NCBI RefSeq assembly: GCF_016702655.1
Contig: NZ_JADJDO010000004.1
Span: forward strand, 248,001 to 312,000
Direction of reading: 5' to 3'
Source: Ideonella sp.
GTDB taxonomy: Bacteria > Pseudomonadota > Gammaproteobacteria > Burkholderiales > Burkholderiaceae_C
Length of the DNA: 64,000 bases
Below the pieces are notes generated by a model. The model searched no databases. It was not told the DNA's origin and saw nothing but the letters and a program-made list of their open reading frames with translations. Shown piece after piece: positions 56,412 to 64,000 of this stretch. Made by a program: the position numbers and the translations under genes. The number at the start of each line of letters is the position of its first letter. Within the stretch, counting starts at the first letter, position 1.

Positions 56412-56714
56412 ATGGGCAAGCTTGCGCCCGCCGTCTGCAAGCGGCTGCTCTGGGCCTGCGCCGCTGGCATCGCGCTGCCGTGGATCGCGGGCGAGTGGAT
56501 CAAGCGCTGGCAGCAGGCTGATTTCGCGCGCGACCCGGCGCGCGACGCGATGCTGGTCGATTTCATCGTCGCCGGCACCATCTTCACCGCGCTGACGCTG
56601 GTGCTGACCGTCGCCGTGGGTTGCTGGGTCACGGCGGTGATGAAGGGCCCGCGCATGACGGCCGACTCGTTCCCGGTCGATTCGCCGCGCCGCAAGGATC
56701 CCGAGAATGATTGA
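56412..56714 (+). CDS. Small two-helix membrane protein
   Basis: Function unknown. The 100-residue product has two membrane segments, about 12-27 (WACAAGIALPWIAG) and 50-72 (VAGTIFTALTLVLTVAVGCWV), and a charged tail KGPRMTADSFPVDSPRRKDPEND. It starts at ATG 56412 with GGCAATGGG context, 15 bases after moaA, and its end overlaps the mobA start by 8 bases, so it is embedded in the molybdenum cofactor operon. No cofactor motif is visible. Confidence 0.75.
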   Translation: MGKLAPAVCKRLLWACAAGIALPWIAGEWIKRWQQADFARDPARDAMLVDFIVAGTIFTALTLVLTVAVGCWVTAVMKGPRMTADSFPVDSPRRKDPEND

Positions 56715-57306
56715 ACGCGAAAGCATCACCGGCCTGATCCTGGCCGGCGGCCGCGGCAGCCGCATGGGCGGGGTCGACAAGGGCCTGCAAAGCTACCAGG
56801 GCATGCCGCTCGCGCTGCACGCGCTGCTGCGCCTCGCGCCGCAGGTGGGCCCGGCGATGATCAACGCCAACCGCAACCTCGGCGCGTACGAGTCGTTTGG
56901 CGTTCCGGTCTGGCCCGACGCGCTGCCCGACTTCGCCGGGCCACTGGCGGGGTTTCTGGCCGGGCTCGAGCGCTGCGAGACGCCCTACCTTGCGACGGTG
57001 CCCTGCGACTCGCCGCTGTTCCCGGTCGACCTCGTCGCACGCCTCGCCGCCGCGCTCGAAGCCGCGCAAGCCGAGATCGCGATGGCCTGCAGCAACGAAC
57101 ACGGCGCGATGCAGGTACAGCCGGTGTTCTGCCTGATGCGCGCAAGCCTGCTCGAGAGCCTGACCCGCTACACCCAGGCCGGTGGGCGCAAGATCGACCG
57201 CTGGACCGCGCAGCACGCCTGCGTCACGGTCGAATTCGACGACGCGCGCGCGTTCTTCAACGCCAATACGCTGGCCGAGTTGCACGATCTGCAGCGCCAT
57301 GGCTGA
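56707..57306 (+). CDS. mobA: Molybdenum cofactor guanylyltransferase MobA
   Basis: A 199-residue enzyme that attaches GMP to molybdopterin to make the MGD cofactor for DMSO-reductase-type enzymes. The NTP-binding motif LILAGGRGSRMGGVDKGLQ and the central VPCDSPLFP are typical. Start ATG 56707 lies in ATGATTGA, overlapping the small membrane protein stop. MobB, its helper, is encoded at 28537-29130. Confidence 0.94.
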   Translation: MIERESITGLILAGGRGSRMGGVDKGLQSYQGMPLALHALLRLAPQVGPAMINANRNLGAYESFGVPVWPDALPDFAGPLAGFLAGLERCETPYLATVPCDSPLFPVDLVARLAAALEAAQAEIAMACSNEHGAMQVQPVFCLMRASLLESLTRYTQAGGRKIDRWTAQHACVTVEFDDARAFFNANTLAELHDLQRHG

Positions 57307-57832
57307 CGCGCCCGCGCTGACGCTGCGGGCCATGGGCCCGGCCGATCTGCCGGCCTACAAGGCACTGCGCGACCTGCTGCTCGCCGCCCATCCGGAAGCC
57401 TTCAGCTCCGACGCCGAGACCGAGCGCGACCGCGCCCCCGAGACCTATCTCGCGCGCGTCGCCGGCCCGGGCGCGGCCTGGCCGTTCACGCTCACGGCCT
57501 GGTTCGGCAACCGGCTCGCGGGCGCGATCACCTGCGAGCGCGAGGCACGCGCCAAGACGCGCCACATCGGCCATGTGGTGGGCATGATGGTCCATCCCCA
57601 GGCGCGCGGCGTCGGCGTCGGCAGTGCGCTGCTCGATGCCTGCATCGCGCGCTGCCGTGCCACGCACGAAGTCGAGCTGCTGACGCTCACCGTGACGAGC
57701 GGCAACGAGCCCGCGGCGCGCCTGTACGAGCAGGCCGGTTTCGCGCGCTACGGCCGGCTCGAGCGCGCGCTGCGCATCGGCGGCCGCTACCATGCCAAGG
57801 ATCTGATGGTCCTCGACCTGTTCACGCCATGA
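57299..57832 (+). CDS. GNAT family N-acetyltransferase
   Basis: A 177-residue acetyltransferase. MMVHPQARGVGVGSALLDACI is the acetyl-CoA-binding Q/RxxGxG/A motif, and LTVTSGNEPAARLYEQAGFARYG is the usual motif B. ATG 57299 overlaps mobA by 8 bases and the stop overlaps moeA by 4, so it is translated with the cofactor operon, although nothing in the family predicts a role in molybdenum metabolism. Substrate unknown. Confidence 0.9.
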   Translation: MADAPALTLRAMGPADLPAYKALRDLLLAAHPEAFSSDAETERDRAPETYLARVAGPGAAWPFTLTAWFGNRLAGAITCEREARAKTRHIGHVVGMMVHPQARGVGVGSALLDACIARCRATHEVELLTLTVTSGNEPAARLYEQAGFARYGRLERALRIGGRYHAKDLMVLDLFTP

Positions 57833-59118
57833 CCAAGACATACAGCCTGCAAGAGATCGCCGCCCAGGTCAGCGGCTACGACCCCGAAGCGCTGCCGGTG
57901 GCCAAGGCGCAGGAGTTCATCGCCCGCCTCGTGCCGCGCGTGGATGCGGTCGAGATGCTGCCGCTGCGCTCGGCACTCGGGCGCGTGCTCGCGCGCGACC
58001 TGGTCTCGCCGTTCGACGTGCCGGCGCACGACAACTCGGCGATGGACGGCTACGCGCTGCGCGGCAGCGACCTCGCGCGCGACGCGCCGACGCGCCTCGT
58101 GCCCGCCGGCACGGGCCTTGCCGGCCAGCCGTTCGCGGGCGAGGTGGCGCCCGGGCAATGCCTGCGCATCACGACCGGCGCCGTGATGCCCGCCGGGCTC
58201 GATACCGTCGTGCCGCAGGAGTTCGTCAAGCTCGACGCGCAGGGCGCCGTCGTCGTCCCGCCCGGCGTCGTGCGCGCCGGCGACAACCGGCGCCTGGCCG
58301 GCGAGGACCTCGCCGCCGGCAGTGCCGCGCTCTCGGCGGGCCGGCTGCTGAGGCCGGCGGACCTGGGCTTGATGGCGTCGCTCGGGCTGGCCGAGGTCCC
58401 GGTGTGGCGCCGGTTGCGCGTCGCCTTCTTCAGCACCGGCGACGAGTTGCGCTCGATTGGCGAGGCGCTCGACACCGGCTGCGTCTACGACAGCAACCGC
58501 TACACGCTGTGGGGCATGCTGACGCGCCTGAACGTCGAACTGCTGGACCTCGGCGTGGTGCGCGACGACCCAGCCGCACTCGAGGCTGCATTCCGCCAGG
58601 CCGCCGCGGCGGCCGACGCGGTGATCACCTCGGGCGGCGTCAGCGTCGGCGAGGCCGACTACACCAAGCGCATCATGTCCGAGCTCGGCGAGGTGCTGTT
58701 CTGGCGCATCGCGATGCGCCCCGGGCGGCCGATGGCGATCGGCAGAATCGCCAGCGGCGGGCAGTCGGCCATCCTGTTCGGCCTGCCCGGCAACCCGGTC
58801 GCGGTGATGGTGACCTTCTACGCCTTCGTGCGCGACGCGCTGCTCGCAATGAGCGGCACGACCGCCCTGCCGTTGCCGATGCTGCGCGCGGCGAGCACGC
58901 AGGCGATCCGCAAGAAGCCGGGCCGCACCGAGTACCAGCGCGGCATCGTCAGCCGCAGCGCCGACGGCCAGTGGCAGGTGCAGATCACCGGCTCGCAGGG
59001 CTCGGGCATCCTGCGCAGCATGAGCGTGGCCAATGGCCTCGTCGTGCTCGGCCACGAGCAGGGCAACGTCGCCGCCGGCGAGACAGTGGACGTGCTGCCG
59101 TTCGACGGGTTGGTCTGA
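57829..59118 (+). CDS. moeA: Molybdopterin molybdotransferase MoeA (copy 2)
   Basis: A 429-residue paralogue of the gene at 27372. It keeps DNSAMDGYAL, TTGAVMPAGLDTVV, FSTGDEL, VYDSNRYTL, ITSGGVSVGEADY and GLPGNPVAVM, and has RPGRP where copy 1 has KPGKP. Start ATG 57829 overlaps the GNAT stop (ATGA). With moaA and mobA it makes a second, self-contained part of the cofactor path. A short ~30-residue N-terminal lead precedes the MoeA core. Confidence 0.94.
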   Translation: MTKTYSLQEIAAQVSGYDPEALPVAKAQEFIARLVPRVDAVEMLPLRSALGRVLARDLVSPFDVPAHDNSAMDGYALRGSDLARDAPTRLVPAGTGLAGQPFAGEVAPGQCLRITTGAVMPAGLDTVVPQEFVKLDAQGAVVVPPGVVRAGDNRRLAGEDLAAGSAALSAGRLLRPADLGLMASLGLAEVPVWRRLRVAFFSTGDELRSIGEALDTGCVYDSNRYTLWGMLTRLNVELLDLGVVRDDPAALEAAFRQAAAAADAVITSGGVSVGEADYTKRIMSELGEVLFWRIAMRPGRPMAIGRIASGGQSAILFGLPGNPVAVMVTFYAFVRDALLAMSGTTALPLPMLRAASTQAIRKKPGRTEYQRGIVSRSADGQWQVQITGSQGSGILRSMSVANGLVVLGHEQGNVAAGETVDVLPFDGLV

Positions 59119-59235
59119 CCGGCGTGCCGGGCTGATGCCACCGATCAGCGCACCGGCACCCCGTTTTCGCGCGGCCGTCGGGTTCCCCTTGGCGCAGCGG
59201 GCGCGGCTGAAGTAAGCTGGCCGTGGAGGCTGGCG

Positions 59236-60363
59236 ATGAACGTCCGAGGCTTGTCCCACCCGCTCCCCGCAGTGCCGCTGTACCAACCGCGGTTCTGGCC
59301 GCGCGCGCTGGCCGGGCTGACGCCGAGGACGATCGCGGTCGTGCTGGCTCTGCTGTACGTGTGCGCGTTGAGCATCGTCCTCGGCAGGGGCGCGCGCCCG
59401 GACCTGCTCGCCACCACCTGGGCGCACTTCGTGCTGCTGCTCGTCGGGACGGCCCCGCTGGTGCTGACGATCGTCCTCACCGGCAACCTGGGCCCGCAGC
59501 GCGGCGTGGCGCGTGCCGCCGCACTGGCCGCGGCGATCGTGCTCGGGTTCGGCCTCGGCACGCTGACGCGCTCGGCCGCCCTGCACGCGCAGGGCGTGCC
59601 GATGAGCTGGAAGGTCATCGTCGACTCGGTACTGTTCGCGGGGCCGCGATTCCTGCTTGTCGGCGCGCTGTTCGCGCTTGCGCTCGAGTTCTTCCGCCAC
59701 GCCGAGCGCTCGGCCGAGGCGGGCCGCCAGGCCGAAGTCGACCGCGCCGCGCTGGAGCATGACTGGGGCGAGGCGCGGCTCAACGTGTTGCGCGCTCAGA
59801 TCGAACCGCACTTCCTGTTCAACTCGCTTGCGCACGTGCGTCACCTGTGCGATACCGATGCCGAGCGCGGCCGCGCCATGCTCGACAGCCTGATGGCCTA
59901 CCTCGCCGCGGCGCTGCCGCAGATTCGCCGCTCCGAGTCCACGCTCGGCGCGGAGGCCGACCTCGCCGTCGCCTTCCTGCGTGTCCAGCAGATCCGCATG
60001 GGCCGGCGCCTGAACTTCACGCTCGCCATCCCGGAGGCGCTGCGGCCGTGCCGGATGCCGCCGATGATGTTGCTGACGCTGGTCGAGAACGCCATCAAGC
60101 ATGGCCTGCAGCCCGCGCGCGAGGGCGGGACGATCCGCATCAGCGCCGCGGCCGACGGCGAGCAGTGGCGCCTGGCGGTGGCCGACTCCGGCGTCGGTCT
60201 CGCGACCGGCGCCGGCAGCGGCACGGGCCTGTCCAACGTCCGCGCCCGTCTGGCGGCCGAGTTCGCTGCGCGCGCCAGCCTCTCGCTGCAGGGCAATGAC
60301 CTCGGCGGCGTGACGGCGACGATCGCGCTGCCCTGGACGGCGTCGCAGCCGGCCCGGCCATGA
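59236..60363 (+). CDS. LytS-type sensor histidine kinase (intact)
   Basis: A 375-residue inner-membrane kinase of the His_kinase/LytS class. Four hydrophobic segments occupy about 30-150. A short coiled coil follows. The phosphoacceptor H192 is in QIEPHFLFNSLAHV and the ATP-binding N box is LVENAIKHG at 282-290, followed by the G box region GTGLSNVRARL. Start ATG 59236 follows GTGGAGGCTGGCG. The next two genes, overlapping by 4 bases, are a second kinase-like protein and a LytTR response regulator. Confidence 0.92.
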   Translation: MNVRGLSHPLPAVPLYQPRFWPRALAGLTPRTIAVVLALLYVCALSIVLGRGARPDLLATTWAHFVLLLVGTAPLVLTIVLTGNLGPQRGVARAAALAAAIVLGFGLGTLTRSAALHAQGVPMSWKVIVDSVLFAGPRFLLVGALFALALEFFRHAERSAEAGRQAEVDRAALEHDWGEARLNVLRAQIEPHFLFNSLAHVRHLCDTDAERGRAMLDSLMAYLAAALPQIRRSESTLGAEADLAVAFLRVQQIRMGRRLNFTLAIPEALRPCRMPPMMLLTLVENAIKHGLQPAREGGTIRISAAADGEQWRLAVADSGVGLATGAGSGTGLSNVRARLAAEFAARASLSLQGNDLGGVTATIALPWTASQPARP

Positions 60364-61424
60364 ATCGGGCCGCGCGCCGCATCGACTGGCGCGTCCTCGG
60401 CGCGGCCGGCCTCGTCGCGACCGTGCTTCATGCCTGGGGAATGATCGAGCGCGGCGCCTTCGGCGGCGTCGAGTCGCTGCCGCGCGAGTTGGCGCGCGCC
60501 GGGCTGCACCTGGCGATGGTCGGCTGCGTCGTCGGCGCGACGCTGGCGGCAGACCGCGCCACCGACCGGGGTACGAGCCCGCTCCTGGCGTATGGCAGCG
60601 CGCTGCTGCTTGGTTCGGCGATGGCGGCTGGACTGCAGTTCGCCGTGCACCGCTGGACGACCTGGCCCGGCGACCTCGGCCTGGCGGCCCAGGAAAGCCT
60701 CGACCCTGCGCGTCTCGCCAAGGTGTTTCTCGACTTCCTGCTCTGGGGGGCGACCTTCGTCTGGGTCTATGCCGCGCTGCGCGAGAAGTGGCGCGCGGCG
60801 GCACGCATGCAGGTCCTGCAGGTGGCGCACGCCGAGATCCGGCGCCGCGCGATGCAGACGCAGTTGCAGGCGCTGCAGGCGCGGGTCGAGCCGAAGTTCC
60901 TGTTCGACGCGCTGCGCGAGGTGCGCAGACGCTTGGACGATCAGCCGAAGGCGGCCGGGGAGATGCTAGACGACCTCGTCAACTACCTGCGTTCCGCGCT
61001 GCCGCGGCTGCGTGACTCGAGTTCGACGCTCGGCCAGGAACTCGAGCTCGTCGCCGCCTATCTGGCGATTCGCCGGGAGACGATCGCCACCGACGTCGCG
61101 CCCCGCTTGCTCGGCGTCGAGATGGCTCCAATGGTGCTGCTGCCGCTCGTCGCGGGCTTGTGCGACGGAAGGGCTGCCGGCCGCGGCCCGATTGAGATCG
61201 ATGTCGCGGCCGACGCGGACTCGCTGCGGATCGGCGTCACCGCGCCGTCGGGCGCCGACGCCGGGCTCGCCGAGCTCGCGCGCGAGATCAACGAACGTCT
61301 CGCGACGCTGCATGGTGCGCGGACCTCGCTGACGCTCACCGGCAGCGACGCTGGTCGGACTCGCGTCGTCGTGCTGCTGCCCTACCGGCCGAGCGCCGAC
61401 GCGCGAGAAGGACGGCCGACGTGA
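60360..61424 (+). CDS. Degenerate LytS-like histidine kinase (pseudokinase)
   Basis: A 354-residue protein clearly homologous to the neighbouring kinase over its whole length: four membrane segments, a coiled coil, then RVEPKFLFDALREV and the Asp/Leu-rich following helix. The phosphoacceptor His is replaced by Lys (K179) and FN by FD. The N box LVENAIKHG is replaced by LVAGLCDGR at 263-271, and no G box is recognisable. It should bind neither phosphoryl group nor ATP normally. The start ATG 60360 overlaps the first kinase stop (ATGA). It may heterodimerise with the intact kinase as a modulator. The reading frame is intact, so it is maintained. Confidence 0.85.
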   Translation: MNRAARRIDWRVLGAAGLVATVLHAWGMIERGAFGGVESLPRELARAGLHLAMVGCVVGATLAADRATDRGTSPLLAYGSALLLGSAMAAGLQFAVHRWTTWPGDLGLAAQESLDPARLAKVFLDFLLWGATFVWVYAALREKWRAAARMQVLQVAHAEIRRRAMQTQLQALQARVEPKFLFDALREVRRRLDDQPKAAGEMLDDLVNYLRSALPRLRDSSSTLGQELELVAAYLAIRRETIATDVAPRLLGVEMAPMVLLPLVAGLCDGRAAGRGPIEIDVAADADSLRIGVTAPSGADAGLAELAREINERLATLHGARTSLTLTGSDAGRTRVVVLLPYRPSADAREGRPT

Positions 61425-62170
61425 TGAGGCCGCGCGCCGTAATCGCCGAGGACGAGCCCATGCTGCTGGGACAGCTGCGCGAATCCCTGGCACGGCTGTG
61501 GCCCGAGCTCGAAGTGGTCGCCGAGGCGGAAGACGGCGTGCAGGCGATCCAGGCGCTGAATCGCCACGATCCAGATGTGATCTTTCTCGACATCCAGATG
61601 CCGGGCATGAGCGGCCTCGAAGTGGCCCGCGTCGCGAGCGGACGCTGCCATGTCGTCTTCGTTACCGCCTATGACGAGTACGCGGTCGCGGCCTTCGAGC
61701 ATGGTGCGGTCGACTACCTGATGAAGCCCTGGTCGGCCGCGCGCCTGGCGGCGAGCATCGCGCGCCTGCGCGAGCGCGCCGGGGCCGAGCCGGCGCGGCT
61801 CGAGCAGTTGTTGCAGCGCCTCGCGAGTCAAGGCCGGAGCGCACAGTACCTGCGCTGGATCTCGGTCGACGTGGGTCGCACGACGCAGCTGATCACCTGC
61901 GACGAGATCTGCTACTTTCAGGCTGACAACAAGTACACCGTGGTCGTCACGCCGACCAGCCAGCCGCTGATCAACCGGACCATTCGCCAGCTCGCCACCG
62001 AACTCGACCCGAGCGTGTTCGTGCAGATCCATCGCGCGACGCTGGTCAACATCAACGCCATCGCCGCCATCGATCGCAACCTGCGTGGCAGCCTGTCGGT
62101 GCGGCTGAAGCAGCGGCCCGAACGGCTGCCGGTGAGCGCGACCCACGCCCACGTGTTCCGGCACATGTAG
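61424..62170 (+). CDS. LytTR-family response regulator
   Basis: A 248-residue two-domain regulator. The receiver has acidic ED pair (IAEDE) and phospho-Asp D56 (VIFLDIQMPGMSG), the switch Thr in VTAYDEYA and Lys in LMKPW. The C-terminal LytTR DNA-binding domain is RTTQLITCDEICYFQADNKY to LKQRPERLPVSATH-type residues. ATG 61424 shares a base with the pseudokinase stop; GTG 61421 is an alternative. It receives signal from the kinase pair upstream. Confidence 0.93.
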   Translation: MRPRAVIAEDEPMLLGQLRESLARLWPELEVVAEAEDGVQAIQALNRHDPDVIFLDIQMPGMSGLEVARVASGRCHVVFVTAYDEYAVAAFEHGAVDYLMKPWSAARLAASIARLRERAGAEPARLEQLLQRLASQGRSAQYLRWISVDVGRTTQLITCDEICYFQADNKYTVVVTPTSQPLINRTIRQLATELDPSVFVQIHRATLVNINAIAAIDRNLRGSLSVRLKQRPERLPVSATHAHVFRHM

Positions 62171-62322
62171 CCGCTCGACGTCGGCCCCGCGGCCATCGGC
62201 CCCGGCACCGCTTCACACCGCGATCCTCAGGCCCCGTCGGCGACGCATTGATGCGGTCACGCACGCCGTCTAGTCTGAGCGCGCGGCATGTGCCGTCACC
62301 CTAGGCTTACGGAGGCAAACCG

Positions 62323-63513
62323 ATGAAGACTGGCATCACTACGGCCGTGGCCGCACTGGCCCTCGGCCTGGCGGCAACCGCTCCCCTGCGGGCCGCACCC
62401 TACACGGTCACCGAAGTCATGAGCGGCCTCGTGACGCCGCGCGGCCTGGCCTTCGGGCCCGATGGCGCGCTCTACGTCGCCGAAGCCGGAAGCGGCGGTG
62501 GCATCGGCGCACCCAGCATCGTGCTGGGCAACGGCAACACCGCTTACCTAGGCGCAACAAGCGCGATCAGCCGCTGGTCGGGCGGCGTGCAGACGCGCGT
62601 GGTGAGCGGCCTCGCGTCAATCGCGACCGCAACCGGCGGCGATGCGGGCGGCATGCAGGACATCGTCTTCGACGGCACCGGGCAGGCCTATGGCCTGTTC
62701 GGCCTGGGCGCGAGCCCGCTCGCACGCGACGCGAGCCTGGGCACTGCCGGTGCCGAACTCGGCACTATCGTGCGGCTCAGTCTGGACGGCTCGAACGCAC
62801 GCACGCTCGTCGCCGACATCTCCGCGCACGAGGCGACGAACCCGGACGGCGGCAGTATCGACAGCAATCCGTTTGGATTCGCCAAGGTCGCCGGCGGCGG
62901 CTTCATCGTGGCCGACGCGGGCGGCAACAGCTTCTTGCAGGCAACGAGCGCGGGCGCTGTCTCGACGCTCGGCGTGATCGGTCCGAGGCCCAACCCCTTG
63001 TTTCCATTCGGACCGCCGACGTTCCAGTCGGTGCCGACGAGCGTCGCCGTCGGCGCGGACGGTGCGTACTACATTGGTGAGTTGACCGGCTTCCCGTTCC
63101 CGCCCGGCGCGGCCAACGTCTACCGCTACGACCCGCTCACAGCGACGACGAGTGTTGCCTACGCAGGCTTCACGAACATCGTCGACATCGCATTCGACGC
63201 CGAAGGCGACCTGTTCGTGCTGCAGATCAGCAGCAACGGCCTGGCCTCGCCATCCGGTCCAGGTACTGGGGTGCTGATCGAGATCGACGGCGCGACCGGC
63301 GAGCGCACGACCATCGCCAGCGATGGACTGTTCTTTCCCGGCGGCCTCGCAATCGGCAACGACGGTGCGCTCTACGTCACGAACCTGAGTCACTTGCCCG
63401 AGGGTGGCCAAGTGCTGCGCATCGCCGAGGTGCCGGAGCCGCAGACTTGGTCGCTGCTGCTGGCGGGCATCGCGGCCCTCGCATGGCGCACACGAGTCCG
63501 GCGCGCCGGTTGA
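62323..63513 (+). CDS. ScyD/ScyE-family secreted protein with PEP-CTERM signal
   Basis: A 396-residue exported protein. The signal peptide is about 1-24 (cut near LRAAPYT). The body is a beta-propeller-like NHL-type repeat array of the ScyD/ScyE family (VTPRGLAFGPDGALYVAEAG, MQDIVFDGTGQAYG, FPGGLAIGNDGALYVTN). It ends with VPEPQTW, a hydrophobic stretch and TRVRRAG, a PEP-CTERM tag for exosortase. Start ATG 62323 with ACGGAGGCAAACCG upstream. It lies 152 bases after the LytTR gene; whether that system controls it is a reasonable guess only. Confidence 0.9.
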   Translation: MKTGITTAVAALALGLAATAPLRAAPYTVTEVMSGLVTPRGLAFGPDGALYVAEAGSGGGIGAPSIVLGNGNTAYLGATSAISRWSGGVQTRVVSGLASIATATGGDAGGMQDIVFDGTGQAYGLFGLGASPLARDASLGTAGAELGTIVRLSLDGSNARTLVADISAHEATNPDGGSIDSNPFGFAKVAGGGFIVADAGGNSFLQATSAGAVSTLGVIGPRPNPLFPFGPPTFQSVPTSVAVGADGAYYIGELTGFPFPPGAANVYRYDPLTATTSVAYAGFTNIVDIAFDAEGDLFVLQISSNGLASPSGPGTGVLIEIDGATGERTTIASDGLFFPGGLAIGNDGALYVTNLSHLPEGGQVLRIAEVPEPQTWSLLLAGIAALAWRTRVRRAG

Positions 63514-63543
63514 TCGGGAGTCCGGATCGCGGGGGCGGGGCGC

Positions 63544-64000
63544 CTACAGGAACGCCGCCGCGCCCCGGTTCGCGAGCGCGTCCGCGCGCTCGTTGCCGGC
63601 ATCGCCCGAGTGCCCCTTGACCCAGCGCCAGTGCACGACATGCAGCGCGCGCAGCGCGTCCAGGCGCTGCCAGAGTTCGGCGTTCTTGACCGGCTTTCGG
63701 TCGGCGGTCTTCCACCCCCGCTGCTTCCAGCCGTGGATCCACTCGGTGATGCCCTTGCGCACGTACTCGCTGTCGGTGTGGATCGTGACTTCGCAACTGC
63801 GCTTCAGCGACGCCAGCGCCTCGATCACCGCGGTGAGCTCCATGCGGTTGTTCGTCGTCAGCTTCTCGCCGCCGCAGAGCTCCTTCTCGTGCTTGCCAGT
63901 GGCGAGCCAGGCGCCCCAGCCGCCGGGGCCCGGGTTGCCCTTGCAGGCGCCGTCGGTGTAGACGGTGACGTGCGGCTTGCGGAAGGTCGCGCCCGGGGCC
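63544..64000 (-). CDS. rnhA: Ribonuclease HI, 5' end outside the window
   Basis: Type 1 RNase H, cleaving RNA in RNA-DNA hybrids. The frame is open to the right edge. From 63999 inward the sequence reads ...VTVYTDGACKGNPGPGGWGAWL, then NNRMELTAV, HTDSEYVRKG and GHSGDAGNERADALAN, which supply the catalytic Asp, Glu, Asp and Asp. An in-frame ATG at 63843 is the Met of NNRMEL and is not the start. The visible part is 151 residues, so about ten or fewer are missing, judging by the family length. It is convergent with the PEP-CTERM gene. Confidence 0.95.
   Translation of the reverse strand, partial: APGATFRKPHVTVYTDGACKGNPGPGGWGAWLATGKHEKELCGGEKLTTNNRMELTAVIEALASLKRSCEVTIHTDSEYVRKGITEWIHGWKQRGWKTADRKPVKNAELWQRLDALRALHVVHWRWVKGHSGDAGNERADALANRGAAAFL

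Noticed and set aside
53721..56780. Open frame of about 1019 codons on the minus strand
   Set aside because: Antisense to the caspase-like, moaA and small membrane protein genes; composition is Arg/Ala/His-rich with no motif. Long shadow frames are expected at this GC content.
57787..60804. Open frame of about 1005 codons on the minus strand
   Set aside because: Antisense to moeA copy 2 and the LytS genes; low-complexity composition without domains.

Overview
The window is GC-rich (by eye roughly 70% G+C) and almost fully coding. Gene content and order point to a betaproteobacterium, most likely in the Burkholderiales near Rubrivivax, Leptothrix or Piscinibacter. The supporting signs are an alaA-hom-thrC-moeA-moaD-moaE chain, nadA-nadC facing nadB, a PrpE-type propionyl-CoA synthetase, two PEP-CTERM proteins and short GC-rich dispersed intergenic repeats. 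The genus is an inference, because no rRNA or other taxonomic marker is present. Three genes carry single-base lesions and there are two poly-G runs of 16-19 bases, so part of the window may be low-quality, possibly metagenome-derived, sequence.

Region by region. 1-3600: sulfate-ester module with the end of a SulP permease, a radical-SAM sulfatase-maturating enzyme and a cytosolic Cys-type sulfatase. 3661-9362 (minus): a complete peptide/opine/nickel-type ABC importer, with frameshifts in one permease and one ATPase gene. 9484-13327: grpE-dnaK-dnaJ with heat-shock-like promoters. 13411-17693: a secreted two-repeat protein, then MFS transporter, TPP enzyme and RraA-like genes on the minus strand, the last interrupted by a stop codon. 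17811-21542: NAD biosynthesis (nadA, nadC, nadB). 21732-26509: an unknown protein, an FmdE-like protein and clpB. 26631-33095 (minus): alaA, hom, thrC, mobB, moeA, moaD, moaE, joining threonine synthesis to molybdenum cofactor synthesis. 33199-35961: Mth938-like protein, peroxiredoxin and PhoH/PIN protein. 35995-39117: a giant STAND regulator. 39306-40399: a PEP-CTERM protein and a small ORF.

40553-48567 (minus) is a catabolic island. A TetR regulator leads a TRAP carboxylate importer (P, Q, M), followed after a repeat-filled 518-bp gap by an SMP-30 lactonase-like protein, an AhpD-like protein, a metal-dependent cyclase/hydrolase and fumarylacetoacetase, joined by ATGA overlaps. 48623-51172: LysR and azoreductase genes diverging across a clear operator, then pirin. 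51183-51816: a MNT-HEPN toxin-antitoxin pair. 51860-55208: prpE and a secreted caspase-like protein. 55272-59118: a second molybdenum cofactor operon (moaA, small membrane protein, mobA, GNAT, moeA). 59236-62170: a LytS/LytTR signalling operon with one intact and one degenerate kinase. 62323-64000: a second PEP-CTERM protein and the end of rnhA.

No tRNA, rRNA, CRISPR array, phage or insertion sequence was recognised. The most unusual items are the degenerate kinase operon, the TetR/TRAP/fumarylacetoacetase island, the cytosolic sulfatase with a SEC-C-tailed activator, and the regulator with its DNA-binding domain at the C-terminus.
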